Source: JAGVXH01 sp041649755 (GTDB lineage: Archaea > Nanobdellota > Nanobdellia > Pacearchaeales > GW2011-AR1). From it: 64,000 nt of DNA. The notes beneath the pieces are model-generated. The model did no database searches, was not told the origin of the DNA, and was given only the letters and a program-made list of their open reading frames with translations. The position numbers and the translations under genes are program-made. Location: contig JBAZMK010000002.1 in the NCBI GenBank assembly GCA_041649755.1, positions 55,740 to 119,739 on the forward strand. The letters run 5' to 3'. Below are positions 31,792 through 42,129 of the stretch, piece after piece; within the stretch, counting starts at the first letter, position 1; every line of letters starts with the position of its first letter.

Positions 31792-34700
31792 CTAACCTTC
31801 TCTATTTTTCAAAATCTCACATCCACCTGCTAAATCTTTTCCCCTAAACGAAGATAAAGTCACGCCCTCCCCTAACTCTGGCAACTTCGTAACCTGTGTT
31901 GTTATCTTATAATAAACATTTTTATCAAAAGAATACTCCCACCCCTCATTACCATATCTTATATAAATAGTTCTCGAACTGCTTAAAACAAATTCAAAAT
32001 TCTGATTCTCCCTACACTCAAATTCGTCCACGCTCACAGATTTAACATAGCACTCTCCCTCTAAGCATTCCTGACCTTCTGCACAGTGTTCATTTACTAA
32101 ACACACAACACACTTTTTCTCCTCAGAACAATAACCTATCCCACAATCTTCATCTACCTCGCACTCAGTTAAATTCCTCTGAACAACCCCTACATCAGGA
32201 GTACTTCCCTCCAACTTAGACATAACGATCATTCTGTAAACACTTAACTTTAAAGCCAAAGCCTCAGCCTTATTGGCATTCGTTCCAGCACCGCCAGTCT
32301 CTCCAGTAATCCCAATAACCTTATCTAACTCATTAAAAATCTTTGTAATATTACCCTCTGAACTGCCTTTTCTTAGAACATCCTCATCTAAATTTTTTAT
32401 ATCCGTTCGCGCTTTTGACAAAATACTCTCTACTTCTTCTTGAGTAGCCAATTCTCCTTCCAATAGTTCGCTATTCTCTTCAATGAGGGATATAGAAGTA
32501 CCTTCCACAGACTCTATATCCTCTAAACTATCTTCTACACTACTTATATCAAGCCAACACCTTGTATTAACTTCCCCACAATAACCGACATCTTTCCACC
32601 TAGTTGAGTCTACACTAACTCCTGGATTCACCGAAGCACAAACTCTTACAATCCCCTTCAAGGCAATCTCCGAATCAACTGTATCCTCAACTCCTGACTG
32701 CAAGTTAAGATTAGCCATAGATAAAACAGAAGGACTGCCAGAAATACACTCTTTCTCTGTCGTTATCCCCTCTTTTTCAGCCTGTTCCTCAACATACTTA
32801 TCTGCAAGGTAATTAATCCCAAGGTCTGTACTAACCTGACCAAACCCGCACCACTCCTCCGCGTCAATCACAACACAAAGCTCTTTATAGCCGGAAGGGG
32901 CTGTAAAGTCAATAGACTCATCGGCAGAATTACCCAAAGCAACAAACCCAGTCTTAACATTAATTATCGGCGAAGAAGCATAATAACTGCTCGCAGGGGG
33001 ATTCTTCAAATAAACCCTGTACTGAACCCCCTTATCTTTCCCTGCATAAATATGATAGTAAACCTTATACTGAGAAGTTGACGGAACCGTCGCCTCGCTA
33101 AATAACACTTCAGAAAACTGAGCATAAAATTGTGATGGACTCTCTGGCTCAAGCAGACTCTCTATTCCCTCAGCAGAAGAAGGGAAGCTCGTACCAATAA
33201 ATGCCTTGCAAACTTCACTTCCAGCCTCATCAATACTTCTTATCTGAAACGCCTTAAAAGCATTAGGAGCATAAGTATTTTGAAAATAATCTACACTCTT
33301 CTGAAGATTATCCCACGCATTCTGAACGAGGAGATACTCTCCGCCACCCCTAACTCCTGACGAACCCCCATAAAGATTCGCAATTAACTTAGGAACTAAA
33401 ATATCCATAACTGGAGAAAACTGCCTCCAAAAGAACTCACACATATAAATCGCAGTTATTTCATCACATATCCCCACATGCTCGCCAGTCTCAAGACTCC
33501 ACTGAAGACAATCCCTTTCAGACTCAAGTATAGAAACGAAAGCATCAATACCCGCCACAACACCACTTACACAAATAGGAACAATAACCCCCTCTTGAAA
33601 ATTGGGAAGACACAAAATCAAACTTCCGATAATCCCTGTCTGAATAACATCACTCACAGGCATTTTACCTCCTAAATCACATCTGGAAGCAGGGCAGATA
33701 ACAGGGTCACATACATTAAACAAAATCTTACAATCCTGAGGACTCATAAAATCCTGACATTCAAAGCCCGTAACAGCACTCATTGGACTCCCCACATCAA
33801 TCTTTTGATTAAGAATCGTAACAACTTTTTGGTCTTTCTGTGCAGAGGCCTGCCTTATCGCCTCCCGAGCATTATTATATAAATTCTTAACTTCAGTAGA
33901 AGTCAAGGAAGGACAAGGGATAAATTTATCTACACTTCCTGCACTATTAATGTCAAAAGTCTGACACAAATCGTCACTCAAACCACTCTCCATCTTCCTA
34001 TTAGACCCAATATTGCAAATCTTAAAATAACTAACATCTCCCGAAGCAGTATATCCTTGCACAGAAGTATCTAAAAAAGTCCCTCCAGAATTCGGAACCA
34101 TAACATACCAGCCGTTTTTCAAATCAAAAGGAACAATCCCAGGCAGACCTTTCACATTGCCAGATTCATAATAACTTATCTTTGCAGTCCCCTCAGGCCA
34201 GGAATTAGAACAACTCCCAGAACCTTCCTGCGAAAAAACATACTTTTCAAAAGTCTTTCTTTCAGTGTCAGTCTTATCAACCCAACCACTCCCCTCTCTT
34301 AAATAAATCTTCTCTGCATACATATTGCTCCCTGCTAAATCCTCTTTCAACTTCAAAAGATACATCCTTCCATCAAGATTCAAAAATTGAATTTTATCAC
34401 CCCTATTCAACCCACTAACACTTCCTGCTAACTGAGAATTAGCAATATCCTTTCCCCAACGCAAAGTCCTCACTTCCTTGCTCGTAACTGACTGAACGCT
34501 CGGGCTATCAATCCCTGTCAAACTCTTTATTTGGTTAGCCATAGCATCGTTCTCTGCCTGACTCTGTTTAGACAAAGCAACATTCCTAAGCTCTTTCTCA
34601 AGCTCCTCCCCAGCCACTTCATAAGCAAAACTCCCTCTAAGACTCTTCTCAAGCAAAGCAACCCTAACTTGCTCCGCAGTTGTCAAATCATCCTGATTAA

Positions 34701-36900
34701 GAGTAATCTTCAAGTCTGAAAAAGTATACTCCCAGCTCCCCAAAGAATCTCTCAAACTATCAACATAAGCAGTCTGATTAACAATGGTCCCCTCGCCTAA
34801 AAGACCTTTTGTCTGAGAATTCTTATCTATACTTTCATCCATAACATCATTCACAGAGTTCAAAGCCTTTGTCATATCAGAAACATCCCTCTCAATCTCC
34901 GTAGCGTAAGCATCATAACATTCCTCTTTTGAGCTATACTGGGGATTATTCTCACAAAGCTCCTTATATTTAACCATAACTTTCTGTCTAGCCAAAGACT
35001 CCCCGCTAAGACCACTTATCATGTTCTTAACCATTAAAACCCCCGAAGTCGCAAAACAAGCCCCTTTCCAGCCCTTAACAAGATTATTAAGCCGTTCATT
35101 GATCTCCTCCCACTTCTTTATTGTCTCGTTGAGATTCTTTATCATCTCACTTGTTTTCTCTGGGGACAACTCTATCGCCCTCTTCTCAATCCCAATATTG
35201 AAAGTAAAATTCGCTTCCGTCTTAGTTGATTTAACCTCTGGAAGAAGCGAAATATAAGCCGCCGCTTCAACATCAATACTTTTAACATAAACATTTCGCC
35301 CACCAAGACTCCCATAACCCCCATCTTTGATAGTCACACTCTCCCTACTTGTCTTTCCCTTTTCATTTTTGACATATTCTAACTTAACCTCATTATAATT
35401 AATCTTAGTTGCCGTAATATTCTCTATAGATGTCAGGTCATAAACTTCTTTTTCAGTTAAGGTTACCTCTCTCTCAGAAATACCCAAAACAACCTTCTTA
35501 TCAGAACTATTATAACCTTCAAAATCTACAACACTTATCGTATTAAATTTATTAGAAACAAGAACACTGCTATAAGAATTACTATAATCTAAAACATCCA
35601 TATTCTCCATACGAACCTTAATTTTTTCTGCATAAACAGAATTTGGATAAATTTCTAAAAATCTCCCCATAAGTTCATACTGCGTCTTTAACTTGCCAAC
35701 GTTTCCTGCAAGAATTATCTGTTCATAAAGTGCCTCTTCACCATAAGTCTCATCTAAAAAATCTTTCTTAACAGAACCATACTCATCAAGGAGTTCATTC
35801 AAAGTTTCTAAACTATCATCAAACTCACTATCAAGCCCCCCAAAACTCTCTTCTAAAACAGAACCATTTTTCTCACTAATACTTAATTTAAATTTCTGTC
35901 CAGGACAAGCTATTTCTACCGAACCTCTATTAGACCCATTCACAATAATATCTTTTATAGTACATTGGTCATTTATAATCTTTGAACCCTCACGAACCCA
36001 AAATTCCTCGCCATTAATATTCAACAAAGTCGTATTCTCTAAAGAAACCACTCCGTTCAGTTTAACCCTCAAACCAGCCCTGCAATAATAACCAGGAAAA
36101 TAAAGAAGCCCACTGGTCTCACCTTCTTCTAAATTAAATGACCTAACCACATCATCATTAGACTTCATAACATCAATTCTTGCAGTCCCTCCAGAGATAT
36201 CACGAACCCTCAAATAACCAATTCCATTCCAGAAAGAATACCTCTTATATTCTTCCTGCCATTTTTCTTCTGAAATCACGGGGACATAATATTCCGACCT
36301 TCCAGTTCCAAAAGCCTCTTCTGCATCATAATAAATTGTCGCTGTAAGATTCCCTGCAATCCAGTCTTCCATATTCGCCTCAACCCTCTCCCTCTTCAAA
36401 ATTATAACCACATAACCAATATTATTAATAATCGGGTCGCCAAGCAGGGTAGTATAAGATTTTACTGCAGCTCGTGCAGGATGGAAAGTAACACCAGAAA
36501 CTCCATCAGGATAATCCCCTTTAAAAGAAATAGACTTTATACTTGAAACCTTAATTAAAGGATTTATTTTTATCGCATAAAGCTGACAAAAAACAGGAAC
36601 ATTCTGCTCGGCAAGTAAATCGCTCCTGACAACAGTAGGAGTACACCCTCCTGGAGGAATTCCTATAACAAAATCACTAGTAGCCTCGCACTGGTCACTC
36701 TCAAGATTCTTCAAAATAGGCCAATAGTCACTGATTTCCCCTGAAGAATAAATCTGATTAAAAGTAGGCGTATAAGACTGCCAACTCGTAGAACCTGAAA
36801 AACCGCTTGAACCTACAGCCCCGCTATAAGTCGCAGAACTCACAAAGGGGAGAATCCCAAATAAGAAAAATAACAAAGCAAATTGTTTTTCTATTTTCAT
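31792..36900 (-). CDS. Giant secreted surface protein (1702 aa)
   Basis: I recognise no named family. The protein has a signal peptide (first 22 residues, ending FVSSA), mostly beta-rich sequence, and helical or coiled segments near residues 600-640 and 770-810. A hydrophobic, Cys-rich region lies near 1080-1190 (CDPVICPASRCDLGG, GSLILCLPNF). A tandem Cys motif lies near 1600-1645 (CEVDEDCGIGYCSEEKKC, then CLVNEHCAEGQECLEGEC). No C-terminal membrane anchor is visible. It overlaps the end of the pilin-like gene by 4 nt, so the two form an operon and may act together at the cell surface. Confidence 0.88.
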   Translation of the reverse strand: MKIEKQFALLFFLFGILPFVSSATYSGAVGSSGFSGSTSWQSYTPTFNQIYSSGEISDYWPILKNLESDQCEATSDFVIGIPPGGCTPTVVRSDLLAEQNVPVFCQLYAIKINPLIKVSSIKSISFKGDYPDGVSGVTFHPARAAVKSYTTLLGDPIINNIGYVVIILKRERVEANMEDWIAGNLTATIYYDAEEAFGTGRSEYYVPVISEEKWQEEYKRYSFWNGIGYLRVRDISGGTARIDVMKSNDDVVRSFNLEEGETSGLLYFPGYYCRAGLRVKLNGVVSLENTTLLNINGEEFWVREGSKIINDQCTIKDIIVNGSNRGSVEIACPGQKFKLSISEKNGSVLEESFGGLDSEFDDSLETLNELLDEYGSVKKDFLDETYGEEALYEQIILAGNVGKLKTQYELMGRFLEIYPNSVYAEKIKVRMENMDVLDYSNSYSSVLVSNKFNTISVVDFEGYNSSDKKVVLGISEREVTLTEKEVYDLTSIENITATKINYNEVKLEYVKNEKGKTSRESVTIKDGGYGSLGGRNVYVKSIDVEAAAYISLLPEVKSTKTEANFTFNIGIEKRAIELSPEKTSEMIKNLNETIKKWEEINERLNNLVKGWKGACFATSGVLMVKNMISGLSGESLARQKVMVKYKELCENNPQYSSKEECYDAYATEIERDVSDMTKALNSVNDVMDESIDKNSQTKGLLGEGTIVNQTAYVDSLRDSLGSWEYTFSDLKITLNQDDLTTAEQVRVALLEKSLRGSFAYEVAGEELEKELRNVALSKQSQAENDAMANQIKSLTGIDSPSVQSVTSKEVRTLRWGKDIANSQLAGSVSGLNRGDKIQFLNLDGRMYLLKLKEDLAGSNMYAEKIYLREGSGWVDKTDTERKTFEKYVFSQEGSGSCSNSWPEGTAKISYYESGNVKGLPGIVPFDLKNGWYVMVPNSGGTFLDTSVQGYTASGDVSYFKICNIGSNRKMESGLSDDLCQTFDINSAGSVDKFIPCPSLTSTEVKNLYNNAREAIRQASAQKDQKVVTILNQKIDVGSPMSAVTGFECQDFMSPQDCKILFNVCDPVICPASRCDLGGKMPVSDVIQTGIIGSLILCLPNFQEGVIVPICVSGVVAGIDAFVSILESERDCLQWSLETGEHVGICDEITAIYMCEFFWRQFSPVMDILVPKLIANLYGGSSGVRGGGEYLLVQNAWDNLQKSVDYFQNTYAPNAFKAFQIRSIDEAGSEVCKAFIGTSFPSSAEGIESLLEPESPSQFYAQFSEVLFSEATVPSTSQYKVYYHIYAGKDKGVQYRVYLKNPPASSYYASSPIINVKTGFVALGNSADESIDFTAPSGYKELCVVIDAEEWCGFGQVSTDLGINYLADKYVEEQAEKEGITTEKECISGSPSVLSMANLNLQSGVEDTVDSEIALKGIVRVCASVNPGVSVDSTRWKDVGYCGEVNTRCWLDISSVEDSLEDIESVEGTSISLIEENSELLEGELATQEEVESILSKARTDIKNLDEDVLRKGSSEGNITKIFNELDKVIGITGETGGAGTNANKAEALALKLSVYRMIVMSKLEGSTPDVGVVQRNLTECEVDEDCGIGYCSEEKKCVVCLVNEHCAEGQECLEGECYVKSVSVDEFECRENQNFEFVLSSSRTIYIRYGNEGWEYSFDKNVYYKITTQVTKLPELGEGVTLSSFRGKDLAGGCEILKNREG

Positions 36901-38753
36901 TCTAATTCTATATAAACTACTTCCTCTTCAGCAGACATCTGATTCTCCTGTAAGTCCTCTAAACTCTTAGGCAAACCAAACAAAGGAACATTAATATTTA
37001 TTTCGCTCGAGTCTCTAAGATTATTTTCTGTAAGATATTCCCCAGTTTTACCCCCCCCGATAATAGCATAGGAAACTTCAGTCTCAGGGATATTAATATC
37101 AAAACATTTCTCTGTTTCAGCACCGAAAACCCCTGCTAAACCTGTCTCTGGAACATCAACACACCTTCTCTCATTAATCGCTGGAAACTTCAACGAAGAA
37201 TTTTCATAAGCATAAACAGAAACATTATAGTATCCCTCAATCAATTCAATAGATTTCATATCTGGATAAAGAGCCGTAGCAGAATAATCTTCAGAGACAA
37301 AACTCACCAAAGCCTTTTTGACACTGCCCAAATCTAGACTAAGATTATATTTCTTGCTCATAACAATATTTGCAACACTTTCCTCATTAGTAGAAACCAT
37401 ATATTTAGCGTCAGCATAACCTCCTGCACTGGCAAGAATATATCCATTTACACATTGAGGAAAATTCCCCTCAAGAACAGCATCACTGCCTTCTATTTTA
37501 GTCTCACCAATATTGCAAAGAGAATTCAAACACTTAAACTGAATTCTAGCTTCTACAGGATTAAGCTCAAAATCATAAGTATAAACTTTCATAGGCTGAT
37601 TATAAAACTCACAAACAGGGGACTCAATTGAACTCCCTTCTAAACTAGACAAAGATTGCCGTGCCTGATTCTTCGAAATAACAACCCCGACAGGAAACTG
37701 AAAAATCTCCTGATTGTCATAAATCTGAATAAGAACGGGAAAGTTAATATCATAAATCAACTGATAAGGAACATAACAAAAACCAAGAATCCCCATTCCC
37801 TGCTGAAGTCCGACAGGATTAACTACTCTGTCCCCATAAATTTCAATTCTCGTCGGCCAGTCAGGTGAATACATAAAATTCACATTTTCATCAACTTTTT
37901 CTCCTACCTCTTCAACAAAATAATTCCTCTCTGCCGAAGACAAAGAATAATAACCCCCGTCAACTTTCAAGGTCTGAATATTCGCACTAAGTCCCTCAAT
38001 CAAATCCTGCCTTATCTCAGAGTCTACAAAAACTTTAGGTGTGCAACTAATCTCAACCCCACTCACAGGAGCATAAAGACGCATAACATCAAGAGCATAA
38101 TTTTCAAGAAAGACATCTTTCTTCTCTTGGTCATATATATTTAAAGCAATATCATAAAACTTGCCAATCTTGCTGTCTACAGAAAACTTATGATTCCTAA
38201 TAACAACAGACTTATCATCATAAAAGATTGTAATCAGACTATTAACTTCTACTTCTGTTTCTAAATCCTTAATTTCTACGTCCACTTCCTCCCCCTCGCC
38301 AATATAAACATCAAAGCCCATTAGTTCAAAATCAGAAAAATCACAATAAGAAACTCTCTCTTTGACATAATCCTCTAACTGAGCCTCCATATCAGATTTA
38401 GTTGGAACTTGTTCTCTCAAAATATTATTCCCCGAAACATAAACCCAATAAGGAACTCCCTGACCAAGAAAATCAAGTTGTGACGAGAAAGGCATATAGG
38501 CAGAACCAGGCTCAAAATCCGGAGTCTCTATATAGCCCCCCTGAGTTCCCAAAAGAGCCAGTCCCTGAAAAGAAGTCTCTTTCAGACAAGAGATATAATA
38601 ATCGTAAACAGGAGAAAGCTCAGGAGGAACAGATGTCCCAGAAAAATCCTCTCGCAAAACAAAATAAGCAATAACCGCCCCGACAATAACAACCGCCAAT
38701 ATTATAAAAATTGTGACCTGCCCCCTCTTCTTTAAATCCCTCTGAATATTCAT
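36897..38753 (-). CDS. Large pilin-like surface protein with class III signal peptide
   Basis: The 618-residue protein begins KKRGQVTIFIILAVVIVG, the form of an archaeal class III (type IV pilin-like) signal: basic residues, Gly-Gln cleavage site, then a hydrophobic helix to about residue 33. A prepilin peptidase would cut after Gly11. The large extracellular part is beta-rich with scattered Cys (SPVCEFYNQP, KCLNSLCNIG) and no second membrane segment. It is much larger than ordinary pilins (100-250). It is the first gene of a two-gene operon with the 1702-residue protein. Confidence 0.85.
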   Translation of the reverse strand: MNIQRDLKKRGQVTIFIILAVVIVGAVIAYFVLREDFSGTSVPPELSPVYDYYISCLKETSFQGLALLGTQGGYIETPDFEPGSAYMPFSSQLDFLGQGVPYWVYVSGNNILREQVPTKSDMEAQLEDYVKERVSYCDFSDFELMGFDVYIGEGEEVDVEIKDLETEVEVNSLITIFYDDKSVVIRNHKFSVDSKIGKFYDIALNIYDQEKKDVFLENYALDVMRLYAPVSGVEISCTPKVFVDSEIRQDLIEGLSANIQTLKVDGGYYSLSSAERNYFVEEVGEKVDENVNFMYSPDWPTRIEIYGDRVVNPVGLQQGMGILGFCYVPYQLIYDINFPVLIQIYDNQEIFQFPVGVVISKNQARQSLSSLEGSSIESPVCEFYNQPMKVYTYDFELNPVEARIQFKCLNSLCNIGETKIEGSDAVLEGNFPQCVNGYILASAGGYADAKYMVSTNEESVANIVMSKKYNLSLDLGSVKKALVSFVSEDYSATALYPDMKSIELIEGYYNVSVYAYENSSLKFPAINERRCVDVPETGLAGVFGAETEKCFDINIPETEVSYAIIGGGKTGEYLTENNLRDSSEININVPLFGLPKSLEDLQENQMSAEEEVVYIELE

Positions 38754-38869
38754 AACAAATCATAGCAGTAATGCTATATAAAACTAATTATTTTAAAAAA
38801 AGATTTCATAATGTTTTAAAATATCAACCAGAACAAAAAATATATTAATCCTCCAATCTCAAAACCATA

Positions 38870-39091
38870 ATGAAAAACAACCCATTTAAAATGTTTGGAA
38901 GTTACGTTGGATTTTTAATCGGGTTTTTACCGGCATACTTCAGTTTCGCAATAATTTTTGCACTGGCAGAAGAAGGAAGATTCCACCCAATTGCCTTAAC
39001 AATTCCTTTAGGAGTTTTAATATTAAGTTTCCTGATAGGTTGGAGAATTCACTCTTTATTTAGAAAACTAAAAAGACATAAAAAGAACTAA
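38870..39091 (+). CDS. Small membrane protein of unknown function
   Basis: The 73-residue protein has two membrane segments (about 10-32 and 41-59) and a basic C-terminal tail FRKLKRHKKN, predicting a cytoplasmic C-terminus. No family is recognised. It sits alone between the surface-protein operon and tRNA-Ser. Confidence 0.65.
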   Translation: MKNNPFKMFGSYVGFLIGFLPAYFSFAIIFALAEEGRFHPIALTIPLGVLILSFLIGWRIHSLFRKLKRHKKN

Positions 39092-39112
39092 TAAACCTCT
39101 AATAAAAATGAA

Positions 39113-39193
39113 CGCCCACACCAGGAATCGAACCTGGGGGCCCCGAAGGGCGCGGATTAGCAATCCGCTGCAATACCATTATGCGATGTGGGC
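39113..39193 (-). tRNA. tRNA-Ser (anticodon GCU)
   Basis: The class II tRNA on the minus strand has acceptor GCCCACA/TGTGGGC, discriminator G, anticodon loop TTGCTAA in stem GCGGA/TCCGC, a GC-rich variable arm and T-arm CCAGG/CCTGG. Two accessory-type genes (HEPN-like and HNH) lie just upstream of its 5' end. Confidence 0.95.
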
Positions 39194-39267
39194 ATAACAG
39201 AACTTAATATTACTGGTTTATAAAGATTATTTTAATTGATTTTAACTCGCAAGATTTAAGTTAGGTT

Positions 39268-39795
39268 TTAAGTGATAAATTTAAAGCATTCATCTAAACA
39301 TGCTTTTTGTAAATCATATAGCTTATTATAATGTTTAATTAAAAAATGTTCTGAGGTATATTCAATAAGGGGAGTATATTCTCCTTTTGGATATCTTGCC
39401 GAATTTACATGCTTAAATAAAATCTGCTGTAAGAGAAAATTTGGAACAGTAATCTTCCCCACCTTTAAAGGAGAGTTATAGGAATCTTGCTCAAATAATA
39501 ACAATTTAATTGAGTCTATAAAAACTAATAAAGTTTTTTCATCATTTACTTGAAATTCATCCTTTCTAAAAGTTTCTTCAATCTCTTTCTTTAGGTTTTT
39601 GTTTACCATCTCTTTGTAAATATTTAATGCTCTATGGTTGTGGTCAAAAGTTCCAGTAATCCCTTTGGTAGTTTTTTCTATACTCTGTTGCAATAAGAAA
39701 ATGGCTTGAGGATATTTATTATGTGAATAAAGTATCATAGAAGATTCTAAATCCTCTAAAGACATTCTTAAGTAATTTTTACTTTCCTCTTTCAT
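39268..39795 (-). CDS. HEPN-like domain protein
   Basis: The 175-residue helical protein contains YLRMSLEDLESSMILYSHNKYPQAIFLLQQ and EKTTKGI, the helix pair typical of HEPN domains. The RNase motif R-x(4-6)-H of toxic HEPN proteins is not seen, and no nucleotidyltransferase partner gene is adjacent. It could be a non-catalytic HEPN scaffold or an orphan. It lies 74 nt from tRNA-Ser and next to an HNH gene, a typical accessory position. Confidence 0.65.
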   Translation of the reverse strand: MKEESKNYLRMSLEDLESSMILYSHNKYPQAIFLLQQSIEKTTKGITGTFDHNHRALNIYKEMVNKNLKKEIEETFRKDEFQVNDEKTLLVFIDSIKLLLFEQDSYNSPLKVGKITVPNFLLQQILFKHVNSARYPKGEYTPLIEYTSEHFLIKHYNKLYDLQKACLDECFKFIT

Positions 39796-39834
39796 CTCTC
39801 TATTTACCTTTCAAAATCCCCTTCTCTCCACAAA

Positions 39835-40050
39835 TTAATACGTATACTTTTTATGTAACTTAGAATGGTAGCTTCTACTCGTAACTCTTAAATTTCTCCT
39901 ACTAAAATTACTTTTATCTCCATCTTTATGATGAACGACTTCATGGCTTCTTAACGGTCTTCCAATCTTTTTTTCAGCAACAGAACGATGAATTAATTTC
40001 CCAGTTGATTTATTTCTTGGATATCCCTTACTATCTTTAAAAAATGCCAT
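39835..40050 (-). CDS. Free-standing HNH endonuclease
   Basis: The 71-residue protein has the HNH core EVVHHKDGDKSNFSRRNL, with HH, the central Asn and the second Asn, preceded by LIHRSVAEKKIGRPL. This is the small HNH type common in phages and as free-standing homing enzymes. The ATG at 40050 is chosen because a TATA-like AAATATAAATATTC lies 20-30 nt upstream. The longer frame to 40137 would overlap the beta-helix gene. Confidence 0.75.
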   Translation of the reverse strand: MAFFKDSKGYPRNKSTGKLIHRSVAEKKIGRPLRSHEVVHHKDGDKSNFSRRNLRVTSRSYHSKLHKKYTY

Positions 40051-40118
40051 AATAAAATTATGGAATAAAGAATATTTATATTTTTCTACACTCAAAAATA
40101 TTAAATTTTTTATTTCAC

Positions 40119-42002
40119 TTACTTCCTCTTTTTCCAATAATAATTATAAATAATAAATCCTAATACGAAAACGACAACTAAGGGCAAAATAATCTTTAAA
40201 AGAGATGTAACATCTTCCTCCTCATTTGCTTCATCTTTTTCTAAAGGAGAATTAAAAGAATCCTCTACAATCTCTGAACCAATAGAACAATTTTGAGTTT
40301 CAGCCGGTTTTTTCATTATATTAGCATAACAATAAGGTCTTTCTTTTGTGCAATTTCTTATCTGCACCCCCTCTATACAAGAACCCCACTCTGTGCAAAC
40401 CCATTCTGTTGTACACCCGCTACTCCCACCATTATTAGGAGGATCATCATCTTCAACAACATAAGATGTGGAAAGGGTAAGAGGAAGATAATCAAAAACA
40501 TCAACCCCTTCAACGACCCTATAACTACTATCGCAAATATAATCTCCATCAGATTCGGTGCAGGTATCGGAATAACCATTCCCTAAAGAATTAGTATAAA
40601 AATTACCTCCAATATAACTTTTTCCAACAATGTTTGTCCCAGAAGTTTTAGTTGTATTAAAATCACTTGGGTCAGAATCAGCAATATAAATCCCTGAGCC
40701 ATTGGTAGAAGTATTAAACAAATTATCATAAATTAATTCCCCAGCAGAAGTAATCAAATAAAGAATATAAGAAGTCTCTTCATCAGTATAAAATAAGTTG
40801 TTTACTAAAGTATGATTATGAGACTCATTAAAAAATATTCCATAAGAATAATTCCCAAAGGTAGCAATATCATTAGAAGAAATATTATTATTTGAATCTT
40901 GAACTAAATGAATAGCCGACGCATTTTCTCCAGAAGTAGCAATGATATTCCCATAAAAAGTAAGCGTTTCTTCAGACATTGTAGAAGAAATTCCATATCC
41001 ATTATCTCCTAAAGTAATAATAAAATTAGAATCCACGGTCAAATTCCCAACGTCACTTAAAAACAATCCCTTACCCAAATCTCCAAATGACACCAATGTA
41101 TTTCCATAAATTGAGGAATTATCCCCCCATATCCAAATTCCTGCAGTATCATATCCTCCCCCTGCCTTTGTCCAATTTTCAAGAGTTAAATCTACCTCTT
41201 CTTCAGTTTCTTGCTCTATTAAAGATAAGGACCCCCCAGAAATTATAAGGTTAGAACTTACATTCAAATTATAAGTAGTTTCATCTAAGACAACCCCTCC
41301 CATTGCATGGTCTGAAATAGTTCTGTTTCCCATTATCCAAATGATATTATTATAAATAGTAGTTTCCGAGACACCACCCATAAGAAAAAGTCCAGAGTTA
41401 TCATCGCCAACTATAGCCATTAAATTATCTTCTATTACTGCATTAGTTCCATTATCAGAGATTATAATCCCAGAAGCAGAACCCCCAGCATTACCCGTTC
41501 CATTTGTATAAATCCTATTTGAGCTAATATTAGCATTAATAGATCCGTCCCCAATCATAACCCCAAGTGTTTCCTCACCGTAATTTTCAATTGTATTATT
41601 AAATATAACTATATTTTCTGAATTAGATCCAACAAAGAGAGCACTATCGTTTACCCCAGATTCATTTTGCATCAAATAACAATTTCTTATTGTAACATCA
41701 TTAAACCCCATTCCTTCTCTTTCGCCTACGATAACCCCAAAACCCCCCGTCGCATTCCCAAAAGTAATATTATAGTCTGCACAATTAAGAGTTATATTAG
41801 TAGCATTAATAGTAATACAATCAAAAGAAGAATTAAGAGATTGATTCAAAGTATAAGTAGCGTTCGTCGTGTTCAAAACCCCACAATCAGTAACATTCTG
41901 AACTAAATCTCCACTATCAATAAAATCTGCAGAAGTATAATTAACTAAAAACAAAAAAGCCCATAATAAAAAAACCGAAAACACCTTTTTTTTCAGCACC
42001 AT
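40119..42002 (-). CDS. Membrane-anchored right-handed beta-helix surface protein
   Basis: The 627-residue protein has a signal peptide (to about residue 25), then some 430 residues of Asn- and Gly-rich parallel beta-helix repeats (NITLNCADYNITFGN, IYGNTLVSFGD, VDSNFIITLGDNGYGI), like NosD/pectate-lyase-type repeats. After a Pro/Gly linker comes a thrombospondin type-1-like module (TEWVCTEWGSCIEGVQIRNC). A C-terminal transmembrane helix (about residues 600-620) ends in WKKRK. It is probably anchored facing outward and may bind glycans or proteins. Confidence 0.85.
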   Translation of the reverse strand: MVLKKKVFSVFLLWAFLFLVNYTSADFIDSGDLVQNVTDCGVLNTTNATYTLNQSLNSSFDCITINATNITLNCADYNITFGNATGGFGVIVGEREGMGFNDVTIRNCYLMQNESGVNDSALFVGSNSENIVIFNNTIENYGEETLGVMIGDGSINANISSNRIYTNGTGNAGGSASGIIISDNGTNAVIEDNLMAIVGDDNSGLFLMGGVSETTIYNNIIWIMGNRTISDHAMGGVVLDETTYNLNVSSNLIISGGSLSLIEQETEEEVDLTLENWTKAGGGYDTAGIWIWGDNSSIYGNTLVSFGDLGKGLFLSDVGNLTVDSNFIITLGDNGYGISSTMSEETLTFYGNIIATSGENASAIHLVQDSNNNISSNDIATFGNYSYGIFFNESHNHTLVNNLFYTDEETSYILYLITSAGELIYDNLFNTSTNGSGIYIADSDPSDFNTTKTSGTNIVGKSYIGGNFYTNSLGNGYSDTCTESDGDYICDSSYRVVEGVDVFDYLPLTLSTSYVVEDDDPPNNGGSSGCTTEWVCTEWGSCIEGVQIRNCTKERPYCYANIMKKPAETQNCSIGSEIVEDSFNSPLEKDEANEEEDVTSLLKIILPLVVVFVLGFIIYNYYWKKRK

Positions 42003-42087
42003 TTTATATAAAACAGGAGTATCTCTAATTTAAAAGCTTTTACATCTGTTATATAACCCTAAAAAATAGGGGGCCTTACTAAAACAA

Positions 42088-42123
42088 AAGATTTAAATAC
42101 TTATGTAATATATTTCTTACATA
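42088..42123 (+). promoter_or_regulatory. Promoter and probable autoregulatory operator of the Xre/DUF2178 operon
   Basis: The AGATTTAAATAC box (42089-42100) is followed by a perfect 7-bp inverted repeat, TATGTAA (42102-42108) and TTACATA (42117-42123), with an 8-nt spacer. It lies just before the ATG at 42130. A palindrome between the TATA box and the start of an HTH gene is the expected place for repression by its own product. Confidence 0.55.
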
Positions 42124-42129
42124 TGAATT

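Noticed and set aside
39268..39795. HEPN/MNT toxin-antitoxin system
   Set aside because: The R-x(4-6)-H RNase motif is not seen and there is no nucleotidyltransferase gene beside it, so only a HEPN-like fold is claimed.
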